Of a DNA stretch of 64,000 nucleotides, positions 11,591 through 21,256 are shown piece after piece. Made by a program: the position numbers and the translations under genes. Below the pieces are notes generated by a model. It worked only from the letters and a program-made list of their open reading frames with translations. It had not been told where the DNA came from and did not search any database. Source of the DNA: Cryptomeria japonica (Eukaryota > Streptophyta > Pinopsida > Cupressales > Cupressaceae); the NCBI RefSeq assembly GCF_030272615.1, contig NC_081413.1:610247709-610311708 (forward strand), read 5' to 3'. The first letter of the stretch is position 1, and each line of letters starts with the position of its first letter.

Positions 11591-11761
11591 AAAATACGAA
11601 TAATAAAATCCAATATCCGATTTAATTGGATATCGGATTTCTGCCATGTGATAGTTGACTTCATAAATGGCAGCAAAGGGAAATTCATCAAGGACTGCAA
11701 ATTTTTGTACAAAAATTAGATATTGGATAAAATCCGATATCCGATATCTGATTTTTGTACT
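11591..11761 (-). repeat. Right terminal inverted repeat of the foldback element
   Basis: Reverse complement of the left arm: AAAATA...AATAAAATCC at its inner edge, TTTCTGCCATGTG, TTCATAAATGGC, then GGATAAAATCCGATATCCGA and the outer end TTTTTGTACT. It diverges from the left arm by scattered substitutions and lacks the duplicated GATATC hairpin. Confidence 0.85.
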
Positions 11762-12835
11762 CAAATTTTTAAATTTGAAATTTCGGCTCGGGAGTGCTTT
11801 GGTATTAGGCTTGGAAGTTACAAGCCTGGAAAGTCAACTGAAAAAACATGTTTTTCAGTATTCCCTGGTTTTCCAAACTTTACACTGGAGGCTGACAACT
11901 TTTTTTGTAGCCAAAATTGATAAAATGAAAAGGGTTTTTTAAGGATGTTCCCAGCTTTCCAACAATATAAGGGTTGTCTTATTTTGACTTTAGTAAATAA
12001 TTATTATTTATTTTCTAATTGAATTCTGACAATAGTCCTGATTGATATACTGATTGGAAAAACACTCATAACTTTCAAACGGTATAACATTTTTTGAAAC
12101 CGAAACATGTGTCACATCCTATGCTTCATCTACTATAGGGAAAAATTAAAAAAAATTAAATTTCATAAGGTTTTGACCAAGTTAAGGTGGTCAGACTTAG
12201 GATTTTTTGAATTTCTGAAAAGCTGTAGTAAAAAAATCATAAATAATTATTTAATTCATAAAAAATTAAAAAAAAATATGTGTCACATCTCGACATGAGT
12301 CTAATACTTATATTATAAATATTATAAAAAAATATTAATATTTTATTGTGATTAGGGTGGTCAGACATACGTCTACTTCTTATTTTTTTCCTGAAATTTT
12401 AGTACCACTGCATTGAAATTTAAAATTTTCATCAAATAGGATTTTTTTTTTCCAAAAAACAACTAGTAGCTTAGAAACTACATTCAATTTTCTATATATT
12501 CTCTTCTTACATATTTTAAAAATAATGTTCACAACTTATTCAAATTTTCATGTCAAGTTGCATAACTCTGATTTTTCTTAAATTTCATTGCCAATTAAGG
12601 GCCTGTTTTGGCACACCATGATCCTGCACATACTCGAATTGAACATTTGAAAACTTGATGATGTATATTTTTTCCTGTGCTTTCTTATATCCACTTCATT
12701 TATTTCTGATTATCTAATTTATGCTTGTGCAAATGAGAGGACTAAATCCCTTTTATACTTGGCTAAGAGGATTAATTTTCATCTCACTGAAGGTCGACAT
12801 AGGAGAATTTTAAGTCTCGAAGAGAAATTTAGGTC
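11762..12835. other. Gene-free AT-rich flank with a degenerate doublet
   Basis: No gene seen. A diverged tandem doublet is visible: ATGTGTCACATC at about 12108 and 12281, each followed by A-rich sequence and then GGTGGTCAGAC at about 12187 and 12357. The first 150 bp has a mixed-composition block (GGAAGTTACAAGCCTGGAAA) that does not look coding. It may be the outer part of the transposon that holds the minus-strand transposase relic. Confidence 0.4.
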
Positions 12836-12839
12836 CAAG

Positions 12840-13080
12840 GGTCAGATGGACCCATCTTAGGGCCACCCTAAGAGGGAGGATAGGGGTGCCATACCCCTAT
12901 CTAAGGGGGACAAGGGTGCCACACCCTTTTCTTTGGGTGGACAGGGGCACCACACACCTGTCGTGCCCTATTTTGGGGCCTAGACAGGGTCTCAAGGTGA
13001 TGTAGGGGTCGAAACAGGAGAATATTTGAAATGATGATGCAATGAGGGGTCCCAATTGAGTAGGGGAATGCAGTTGCAAA
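12840..13080. repeat. G/C-rich minisatellite-like stretch
   Basis: About three loose repeats around GGGTGCCA(C/T)ACCC and GGGGGACA at about 12886-12962, in a much GC-richer context than either side, just ahead of the copia gag relic. It may be part of the element's leader, but no LTR or primer-binding site was identified. Confidence 0.5.
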
Positions 13081-13141
13081 GGTGAGGGCCTAAAATATGG
13101 TCAAAATTGCAAGGGTTGCAATTTTATGATGTTACACTCAT

Positions 13142-14475
13142 ATGACGAGTCTTCTCAGATCAAGAGGGTTGTGGTCCTATTTGAATGAGGCTCAACCTTT
13201 GTTGCAGTGTTCTTTTGATATTATTGAGCACATGAATAAGATAGATGAGGCTATGGGAGTCATCTCCTTACATGTTTCAGACAACTTGTGTTTTCACCTT
13301 GATGGTTTTCTCACTCCTCAGGCTATGTGGTCCAAGTTTGCTGATCTTTTTGGTATAATCAATGAGTTCAGAGCATTACAGATTGAGGCAAAACTCTCTT
13401 CTTTGTTACCTAAGTCCTCTCCTCACATTGAGGAATTTCTGAACAAGTTTAAAACCACCATATCTATCCTCCAAAGTTGTGGTAAAAATAAGACAGACAT
13501 AGAGTGTATCTACTTGATTCTCTCTAAGTTTCGAGGTTCCTATTAAACATTTACTTCTACATTTTATTCTACTATGAATGCCTTGGGTGCACATTTTACC
13601 ATGCCTTCATTTGATATGTTCTATGATTGCTTGACTCGTGAGCAAGCTCACCTATCTTAGTTAAACTTTCTCACATAATCAAATAACAAAGCGTTGGTTG
13701 CACAAACATCTAAAGAGAACAAGAAGCAGAAACTGAGGCCTAAGAAGGATTCAGTTGATAGTGAGAGTCCCTCCAAGCCACCACCCGAGTCTGATTCTAA
13801 ATCGAATTCCTATCCCAAACAAGAGAAATCTTCTAAGTTTGGTGAGTCTTCCTCCAAGACTAAGATGAAATCAGAAGAACTTTGTAGTTTCTGTGGCAAG
13901 GAAGGACATCGATTTTCCATGTGTTGGAAATGATTAGAGCTTTGGAGGTAGCCATGTAGCATCATCATATTTCTTCTCCTCAACCTCCTCCTTCCTCTTC
14001 TACAGGGAAAGGACATGCTGTTTCTGCACGAGCTATTACTTCTGCATCAACTTGGATTATTTATTCAGGGGCTTCTCACCACATGACACACTCTCAGCAA
14101 CTTGTTACCTCACTTGCTCACAATGATACTTTACAGATTACAGTTGGTGACTTAGCACAACTTTTAATTTCAGGTTCAGGTTTTGTTCCATTGACAGGTG
14201 GTTGTCTTCAGGATGTTCTTCTGGTTCTTGACATTTCGACAAACCTCCTCTCTGTTTATTAGATTTGTCATTCTGGCTTTGGTAAAACAATTGATTTCTC
14301 AGCACATGATGTGCTTATTAGAGAGTTCCATTTTCCTGATTTGGTTGTGGCTATTAGCAGTGTTGATCTTGATTCTCAGTTATATAGGTTTGATGGCTTT
14401 GAGATTCCAAATCGTTTAGGTGTTTCTCTTGTAGCACATGCCAATTCAGTGAGTAGACTTCGACATGAGCATTTT
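13142..14475 (+). pseudogene. Ty1/copia gag and protease region, 5' half of a split relic
   Basis: The frame at 13142-13549 encodes a plant copia gag (UBN2-type) with MWSKFADLF and a helical SSPHIEEFLNKFKTTI segment. After a stop, 13694-13936 gives a Lys/Ser-rich linker and a CCHC zinc knuckle, CSFCGKEGHRFSMC (CX2CX4HX4C, intact). Then comes a protease-like part with IYSGASHHMT (14058-14087; the catalytic D in the usual DSGA is Y here, IYSGA), followed by VGDLAQLL and a gag-pre-integrase start (LRHEHFCH, about 14456-14480), where the element is interrupted. Several stops are present. The gag N-terminus is missing or unrecognisable and no 5' LTR was found. The other half resumes at about 21244-21257. 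Confidence 0.8.
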
Positions 14476-14502
14476 TGTCATGCCCACTTTTTAACCAAGT
14501 GA

Positions 14503-16583
14503 ACATGACACAACACTAACAACTTTTTTTTACTTGAACACAAATAACATATTATTTCAATGGAAATGCAATTCACAAAACATACACACTTAATAAATGC
14601 AACTAAACATAAATGAGGTACACCATAGTTTGCTATTTTTGTAAAATGTGGTTTTTTTAACCACAACAAAATGCATTGTACACTTCGAGCAATAGTAGCT
14701 AGTTATCATTTCAAATAGGATTAATTGGTAAACATTGACTTAATGCTTTCTTTAAATAGTTCCCAACACAATATACCTCCTCCTTACCCAAATTTCTCTT
14801 GCATTCCTTCATGATGTGATTTCCTGACCTCCTATACCTGCACCTGCAAGATGTCTATTTGTCTAGATATTCAACACAAGATACGAGGAAAGTTAGGTAC
14901 ATGATTATCATGAATCATTTCTTTGGACTGGATCAATTTACAACAATCACTTACTAATCTGCACAAATGAATAGAGAATGCACAAGATTGTGAAGGAGTG
15001 GCGAGATCAATCAAAACTCAAACATGCAAGACCTAAGGGCCAGACCTAGTGTCTCGGGGGCTCATCAAAGATGGCCTTGCCTAGGTGAAGGCACAGAGAC
15101 CTCGTAGTTCATAAAAACAATTTAAAACCCATCTAATATGATGGTATAATAGTGGGTATGCAACCCTTTCTAGGGTCAACTTCCCTAGACAGTTTCCTCA
15201 TCGACTGCCACCCACTTAGGTGAAGCAGAGACAAAATCTTGTTTAAGGATATACTATACCTACACATTCCAAGAAGGCTTGACTCTTTTAAACATTAAGA
15301 TGACAATCACCAATTTAATTGCATCCCTAATTTTCATAATTAAGTGAAGTAATGATATTGAGGTCTGAGGTTTTTAATAAAAACACATAAAGGATCTCTC
15401 AAGTAATTTTGGAGCAAGAAGATGCCACACACAACCCTCTCATCCAACCTGTAACCAAACATTTAAGTAAGAACAACTTATCCCCATTAAAGTACAACAA
15501 TAATAAAGCTTGTGCAAGAGATCATCATTTAGATCACCCATGGTGAACCCTCCCTACATTATTCTCATCTTTCCTCTATTCACATTATACACTCAAGGAA
15601 AAATACACAATATTAAAGAATACCTCATTGCTAAATACTTAAATGAGTTATATAGATATGAATATATGTTTGCATATGCCCCACATTAAAAATCTATTTG
15701 ATTGCATCACATAATTTAGTCAATATCCTTTTATAAATCAAAATAATTTGAAGGAACTAGATTATGCCCACCTACTGAGTAAATTGATACTTTACAAAAT
15801 CAATAAATGACTTTAGTTTAAATTAAATACTATCTGCCTAATATAATCATGGGAAGATAACCATAGGTTAATATCAAAATCCCACTTCCACCATTTCAAT
15901 TCCCTTTATTAACCAAAGTGCTTAAAGAAAAGAGGGATGGCAGTAAAAGCACATCCAAGACCACCTTTGCAAAACATCATCATCATGAGTTGAAGAGGTT
16001 CTTAAATATACCTTGATTTTAAGTTGAAGGAAGAAATGAACCTTGATGATAATTTATACTTTATAGCCACTATCTTATCCTTTGGGTGTATCACACGATT
16101 TCAAGATCCCATGATTCTTTTTAATATATTTATTTATTCTAAATATGTCTCGCATTTATATGTACAAACTTTAATTTAAACTCATTTATAACTAGAAAAT
16201 ACATTTAGCTTTTTAAATCAACTAGTCTTCATTATTTTAGTAGTATTTAAGTATTTCTAGAACTTTTTCCTAAATAATCTCCATGCTTCAAATCATAAAA
16301 TTAATATTAAATAAATGTACAATTCGATAGGGAATGTTATTGATTCAAGGAATTAAAAAGATTATAAATGTATGGAAACTTTAATAGATCTATATACTTT
16401 CTTGATTAAAATTAACATATTTTTATTTCCAACCTAGAATGTATTGACAATGAGAAATCCAATAATAGAAACTTAATCAATGAAATTATTTATCATTATA
16501 TTATTTTTATGGTAATCCACAACATATTTTAACTAGAAGAAATCCATAAAAACTTTTCTTTTCAATAGTACCTTAATAATGAA
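14503..16583. other. Gene-free interior of the 6.8-kb insertion
   Basis: AT-rich, with no coherent reading frame. A less AT-rich block at about 15000-15240 (GTCTCGGGGGCTCATC, CCTTGCCTAGGTGAAG) stands out but shows no frame or symmetry that I can name. Confidence 0.4.
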
Positions 16584-16859
16584 TTGAAGATAATTGAATT
16601 TAATTTTAAAATAAGAAAATATCAATGGATCAACCACATTTCTATTTTGACAAAGATGTTTCTTAAATTGTCATCTAGAAATACAAGTTTATATAGAAAC
16701 TACCAATACGATATTAATACTGTTAACAATTTAAATAGAAACTTTCATGCAAATGCAGAAGTATATCTCGAAAAGGGAGATGTTAAAGAAAAATACCAAA
16801 ATGAAATCAATTTGAATAGGCTATGGACGACATTAGAGAAAAATTGCCAGACATTATAA

Positions 16860-17105
16860 TTGATCTGTTATGCTTGCAGGAAAATAGTGGAATCATGGGC
16901 AACGTACCTGAAGCATATGGCAGAATGCCGCAGAATTTCCCAGGGAGACGCTATCTCTTGGAATGAAATAATTGTAAAATATGCAGAATCCGACCGATCT
17001 GATAAAAGGGGTTTACCAACTTCCAAGAGAATGCAATTGGCTCAGGTAAAGCCAAATTCCTCAACCTTTGCCTATGCCCTCACAACCTGTGCCAGCTGGG
17101 TATAT
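16860..17105 (+). pseudogene. Pentatricopeptide-repeat (PPR) gene fragment
   Basis: A single open stretch reads GDAISWNEIIVKYAESDRSD, then KRMQLAQVKPNSSTFAYALTTCA. This is the classic plant PLS-type PPR spacing (DxISWNxxIxxYAxx..., MQxxGVKPNSxTFxxxLxxCA), covering roughly one and a half repeats. It ends abruptly in a TA microsatellite. PPR proteins bind organelle RNA, but this piece is far too short to act. It lies inside the 6.8-kb insertion with no neighbouring PPR sequence, so it looks like a captured or stranded exon piece. Confidence 0.75.
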
Positions 17106-17123
17106 ATATATATATATATATAT
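17101..17123. repeat. (TA)n microsatellite
   Basis: An uninterrupted TA run that terminates the PPR fragment; a similar TA run is at about 18454-18470. Confidence 0.95.
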
Positions 17124-17682
17124 TTTTAAAGTTTTCGTCGTTGAAATCTAATCTATCTTAACGTGGGCTTAGGGAGTGGCAATGTTTTCAGGAATTGATC
17201 TGACAGATTCGTTGGGAAGGATCCCCTAACTTTTAAGAAAATACTATTGGCACAGAACAACACCATTTCTCCTTCCAGGTTGAGAAGAAGGTGGGCTTTC
17301 TTTTTGCAGACACTTTTAGAAGCTTTCACTCAGCTTCCCTCCCCTCTCCCATACCATGTGCACCTGCTATCCCCAAAAATGGATTTTTGAAAGCTCAGTC
17401 AATAGGGGAAAGGATTCATTAGTTGTACATCTTAACTTCGCATTTCTCAAAATTCTACAAAATTTCAAATCACTTCGATTTTTTTACAGCAGCTTACTTG
17501 GCAAGTCCCCTGCTTATAACTAAGGTTTCAGGGCCACATCATCAAATATGATGCCACATCAGCATGCTTTTTGCCAAGGTGTCCAAAACAACCCAAAAAA
17601 AAAGTGAGAGCAATAGGCGTGCAAAAGAGACCCCAATAGTTGTGCCGCTGATATGGCATCATGATTGATTACTTTTTACAAT
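17124..17682. other. Gene-free stretch
   Basis: Mixed-composition sequence with no credible frame, rich in pyrimidine runs (for example CTTCCCTCCCCTCTCCC at about 17333). Nothing recognised. Confidence 0.35.
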
Positions 17683-17755
17683 ATTAGTACATTTCTTAAC
17701 AACTATTGGTACATTTTCTAACAACTGTTGGTACATTTCCTAACAAAAATTGATA
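17683..17755 (+). repeat. Three tandem copies of a unit of about 23 bp
   Basis: TACATTTCTTAACAACTATTGG, TACATTTTCTAACAACTGTTGG and TACATTTCCTAACAAAAATTG follow one another. No known function. Confidence 0.8.
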
Positions 17756-17786
17756 TTTTTTCTTTCAAACAATAGGTTTTATTTGT

Positions 17787-20440
17787 TCATTTTTTGGAAC
17801 AAAAGGTATCAACAACCCTCACAACAATTAGTACATCCTCAACTACTGGTGCTCTTCCCCTAATTGACCATTGCAAGATAAGTCCGGGATGAATATTTTT
17901 ACATACCCTCCTTTTTGAAACTTTCAAGCAAATGCTATTGGCTAGCGTAAAAACCCCATCACTCACGCCATCCCTCTCATCAAAGCATTGTCTCCCAGTC
18001 AATGTGTTAATGTCCTCCATTTCAAGCTTCTGCCATCGCTTTGAGTGGAAGAGTTGCCTCTGCAAGCTTCGTCTCTTGCAGGTTTTATAGGTTTTATTTA
18101 TTTTCCAGAATGGATGGGCGTTGCATTCCCACGAATATAATGGCTTCTATCTTGACTAAGAGTCATGGTAGATGGAATAATAATGGCAATTGGTGCTTAC
18201 GACTTAATTCTCCTTCATCATTTAATGTAATGTTCTAGATATCGTGTAGTCTTTCCTCCAGTTAGGAGAAATTGACTTGACATTCAGGGAGGATGAGATC
18301 GCTTATCCGCTACCCAACTTACTTACATAATGTAATTTCACTTATTAATCATTCATATACATGTATTATGGAGTTCATTTATTATTATTGTAATGCATGT
18401 CTATCAAGTATGAAGATATTATTCAATATATATCATTTGGGGAATGAGTTAGTTATATATATATATATATTGAAATGAATATTGTTTAAAATCATTTTTC
18501 TATTTATATTTAATTTCTATTTGAACTTGGTGACAATAAGAGAGATTTATGAAGATTAATGGTAAGTTTCATTCACAACGGATGTTCATAAATAAGAGAT
18601 ATAAGAAATAATAACGGTAATTAGTTACAAAAAGAAAACTATTAAATATTCTATATTTTATTTATAATATCTAAGACATAATGCATGACACGGTGTTGAC
18701 ACAAATGTTGGTCAAATCTCTAGTTTCCAAGGCTATTATCTTAGATGTTTAGTTATTCAACATGATTGATGAATTTAAGATGATCTTAGCTACCATTGTA
18801 TTATTCTCTCTCCTACATCCATCTCACCTTAAATAACAAATACATTACTACAAAGTTAACTATGAATTCATATTGCTAACACACCATTCACATATTGGGT
18901 AAAATTCACTACCGATAATTATTTTTACTTTGCTAACTCTTAGCTTCAAGTTTGCCATTTCTTTTCTTTTTAATAAGATCTAATGTCTCCCACAATCTCC
19001 TCAATGGTCAATCCATTATCCAATATAAAATCTAATGGTAACCTTGTAACTTATGTAAAATAACTTTAAACTAATTAAGGTATAAAACTATTATGTAATT
19101 GAAACCATTCCACTTTGCCTATATGATAAGTTTAAATTTAACAATGTCATTCCATTCGTTAATAAAGTAATAGAGTGAAGAATGCTCAACATAACAGCAA
19201 TATGAATAAAACCATCATAATTATCACGTACTTGCATTCTCATGTAACTTTAAATATCCAACCATACTAATATTGCAGCAATATCGGTTCATTTATATCT
19301 TATCTAAATATACTTTGGATTTACATTCTTATGGGATGAGCACTTCTTAGACCACTCTTAAACCTTACTGTTAAAAATAAATTTTGTTATATTGAGGTGG
19401 TATTAGTGATTATTACCTCCTTAGTATTTGAGAATATATATATACTTTATGAGGACTCACAAGGTAACCAACTGACCTTCATATAGAAAAGTGATATACT
19501 TATTTAAATCATAACCTTAGTTAAAATGGATGACAATGTCATATAATCCCTTTCTTTTTTCGTAAATAATTACTACTCATATAAAGGTAACTAGGCCTTC
19601 AGACTATAATCATTAGTTTAGTTTCCACACTTGCTTAGTCGCAATATTGTAATTTCCATCATTGGGCGGGCATCTCACATTCTATATTTTCATTAATATT
19701 ATCCTTCCTGTTAATGATATTAACATAGATACCAATCTCAATTGTTTTAATAGTAATCATTGTAAAGTCATTAGACTTCCCAACTCTAGAAAAGTTAGTA
19801 CTTAGATATTTATTGCATTAACATTTATAATGTGGACCAGGACAATGGTATTATTTGGCCAGTGTAAAATATAGAAGTCTCTTCCTTCTAAATATCCATA
19901 ACCATTTTAAACAAAGTCTTAAAGAAAGATTAAAGGTCAATTCCAACACATATTTTGATAAATTAACAATAATACTTAATTTCTACTCTTAGTCTTCTAT
20001 CCAAAATAATAGAGAAAGGTAAATAAGAAAAGTACTCACCTTCTCGCCATGAGGTTTGATTCTAGCCACTCACTTCTCTCAAGTCTAAGATAGGATCACA
20101 CTTAGCCAAAATAATTAGTACAACATAGCATCCTATCCAAAGGAGCATGAGCTTTTTAGTCATCATATAAACAAAGCATCTCCATCCACTATAGGAAAAA
20201 TAACCATACTTTACTCTTGTAAGTCTTTGCTAATACCGAGTTGATACTGAATATCAACTAACCAAATTGTATTTCTAATTTTGCATTAAGTATAAAGATT
20301 CTCTACATAAGACTATTCTATATGAGCAACAAAATCATATTTAAGATGTAACCATAAAAAAAAATGTTTGTTCCATCATACCTGAGCAAAGAACCTCAAA
20401 GTAACATCAAGATATAATAACATCCATATCTAGTTATAGG
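17787..20440. other. AT-rich interior of the insertion without genes
   Basis: Small frames at 17787-18065 (minus) and 18041-18238 (plus) overlap each other, match no family and have no supporting context, so I do not call them genes. The remainder to about 20.4 kb is AT-rich with no frame over 60 codons and no tandem structure that I could see. Confidence 0.4.
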
Positions 20441-20979
20441 TGGTGTATATGGTGAAAATGGATAACAACAATGTTGAAAGACTAAATAGATTCAACCACA
20501 AAACCCTAGCCTATCAACAACAAAAATCCACCATAACATATGAAGATTACCTAAGACAATGCAAATCAAATAAAATCACAAAGATTATACCATCACATGT
20601 CCAATAGGGTTTGGATCTCCATTCTTCCTATCTCCATTGATCTTGCTTGATATATTTGCTCTCAGATTTTATGTGCACAAGAGCTCAACAAAGAACGGAA
20701 ATGTGGTTGCAAGTAGGATCACCTATGTTCAAAAGCGTAGTGTAGTCAAGTAGTCAACGGGGGGGTATAGATTGATTAGAATGATTGATTAGGGTTGATA
20801 ATGAAGGAAGCATCTTCTTATATAGAAGACACTATATGAAATGGAGGGATAAGATTGAGAGGTGTAAAAGGAGGTCAGCTATGATTAGAGGGTAGGTAAA
20901 AGAAATAATAAAATAATGAAAGGGGTAGGTAGTGTATGAACTAAGAGATGAATGACATGTGTCATAGGTAGAAAAGGTT

Positions 20980-21225
20980 AATGAATTAATTAAATAAATA
21001 AAGATTCATTTAATTAATAGAAGGAGTGAGATCAATTAAATAAATAAGATATTTATTTAATTTAGGAAAAAGGATAATTTAAATAAATAAATGTATTTAT
21101 TTAAATGAGAAATAAGGCTAGAAGAGGATAAATGAATTAATTAAATAAATAAAGATTTATTTAATTAATAGAAGAATTAAACTCAGATAATTAAATAAAT
21201 AAAATATTTATTTAATTAGACTGGA
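20980..21225. repeat. Serial AT hairpins near the insertion's right end
   Basis: Five consecutive imperfect palindromes of the form ATTAAATAAATA...TATTTATTTAAT, each about 30-40 bp, separated by short purine-rich spacers, ending just before TGGACAATTTTGGGTGTC. The same design recurs in the solo LTR at about 39320-39645, which links the two insertions to one LTR family (inference). Confidence 0.75.
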
Positions 21226-21256
21226 CAATTTTGGGTGTCTACAAGTGGGTATCACA

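Larger units (their letters stand above)
7980..11761. mobile_element. Foldback-type element with nested inverted layers
   Basis: The two ends are inverted copies of each other. The left starts AGTACCAAAATC and the right ends GATTTTTGTACT. Both then carry GGATATC/CCGATATC palindromes, a GCCATTTATGAA block, CACATGGCAGAAATCC, and finally GGATTTTATT...TATTTT (left) matched by AAAATA...AATAAAATCC (right). Inside these arms sit (GA)n on the left and (CT)n on the right, again inverted relative to each other, and then a core of 20-bp modules in both orientations. The whole 3.78 kb is therefore inverted at every level. No transposase is encoded, and open frames inside are repeat artefacts. This architecture matches foldback (FB/TU-like) or long-TIR non-autonomous DNA elements; the superfamily is unknown. 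A clear target duplication was not found. Confidence 0.8.
14476..21256. mobile_element. 6.8-kb insertion splitting the copia relic
   Basis: Copia homology stops at about 14475 and resumes at about 21257. One reading of the ends gives TGTCATGCCCAC...GTGGGTATCACA (imperfect terminal inverted repeats, TG...CA) flanked by ATTTT and GTTTT as a 5-bp target duplication. An alternative right border is 21243, because GGGTGTCTACA resembles the end of the solo LTR at 38288-39673 (GTGTGACTACA). The codons just right of 21243 (YHSFGHVNY) partly repeat those left of the break (HEHFCHAH). No gag, pol or transposase frame was seen inside, so it may be a non-autonomous or eroded minus-strand LTR element. It carries a PPR-like fragment. 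Confidence 0.55.

Noticed and set aside
17787-18238. Two overlapping frames in the 6.8-kb insertion as possible genes
   Set aside because: They overlap on opposite strands, match nothing and have no exon or promoter context.
14476-21256. Complete LTR retrotransposon with paired LTRs
   Set aside because: No internal copy of the terminal sequence and no gag or pol found, so only an insertion of uncertain class is claimed.
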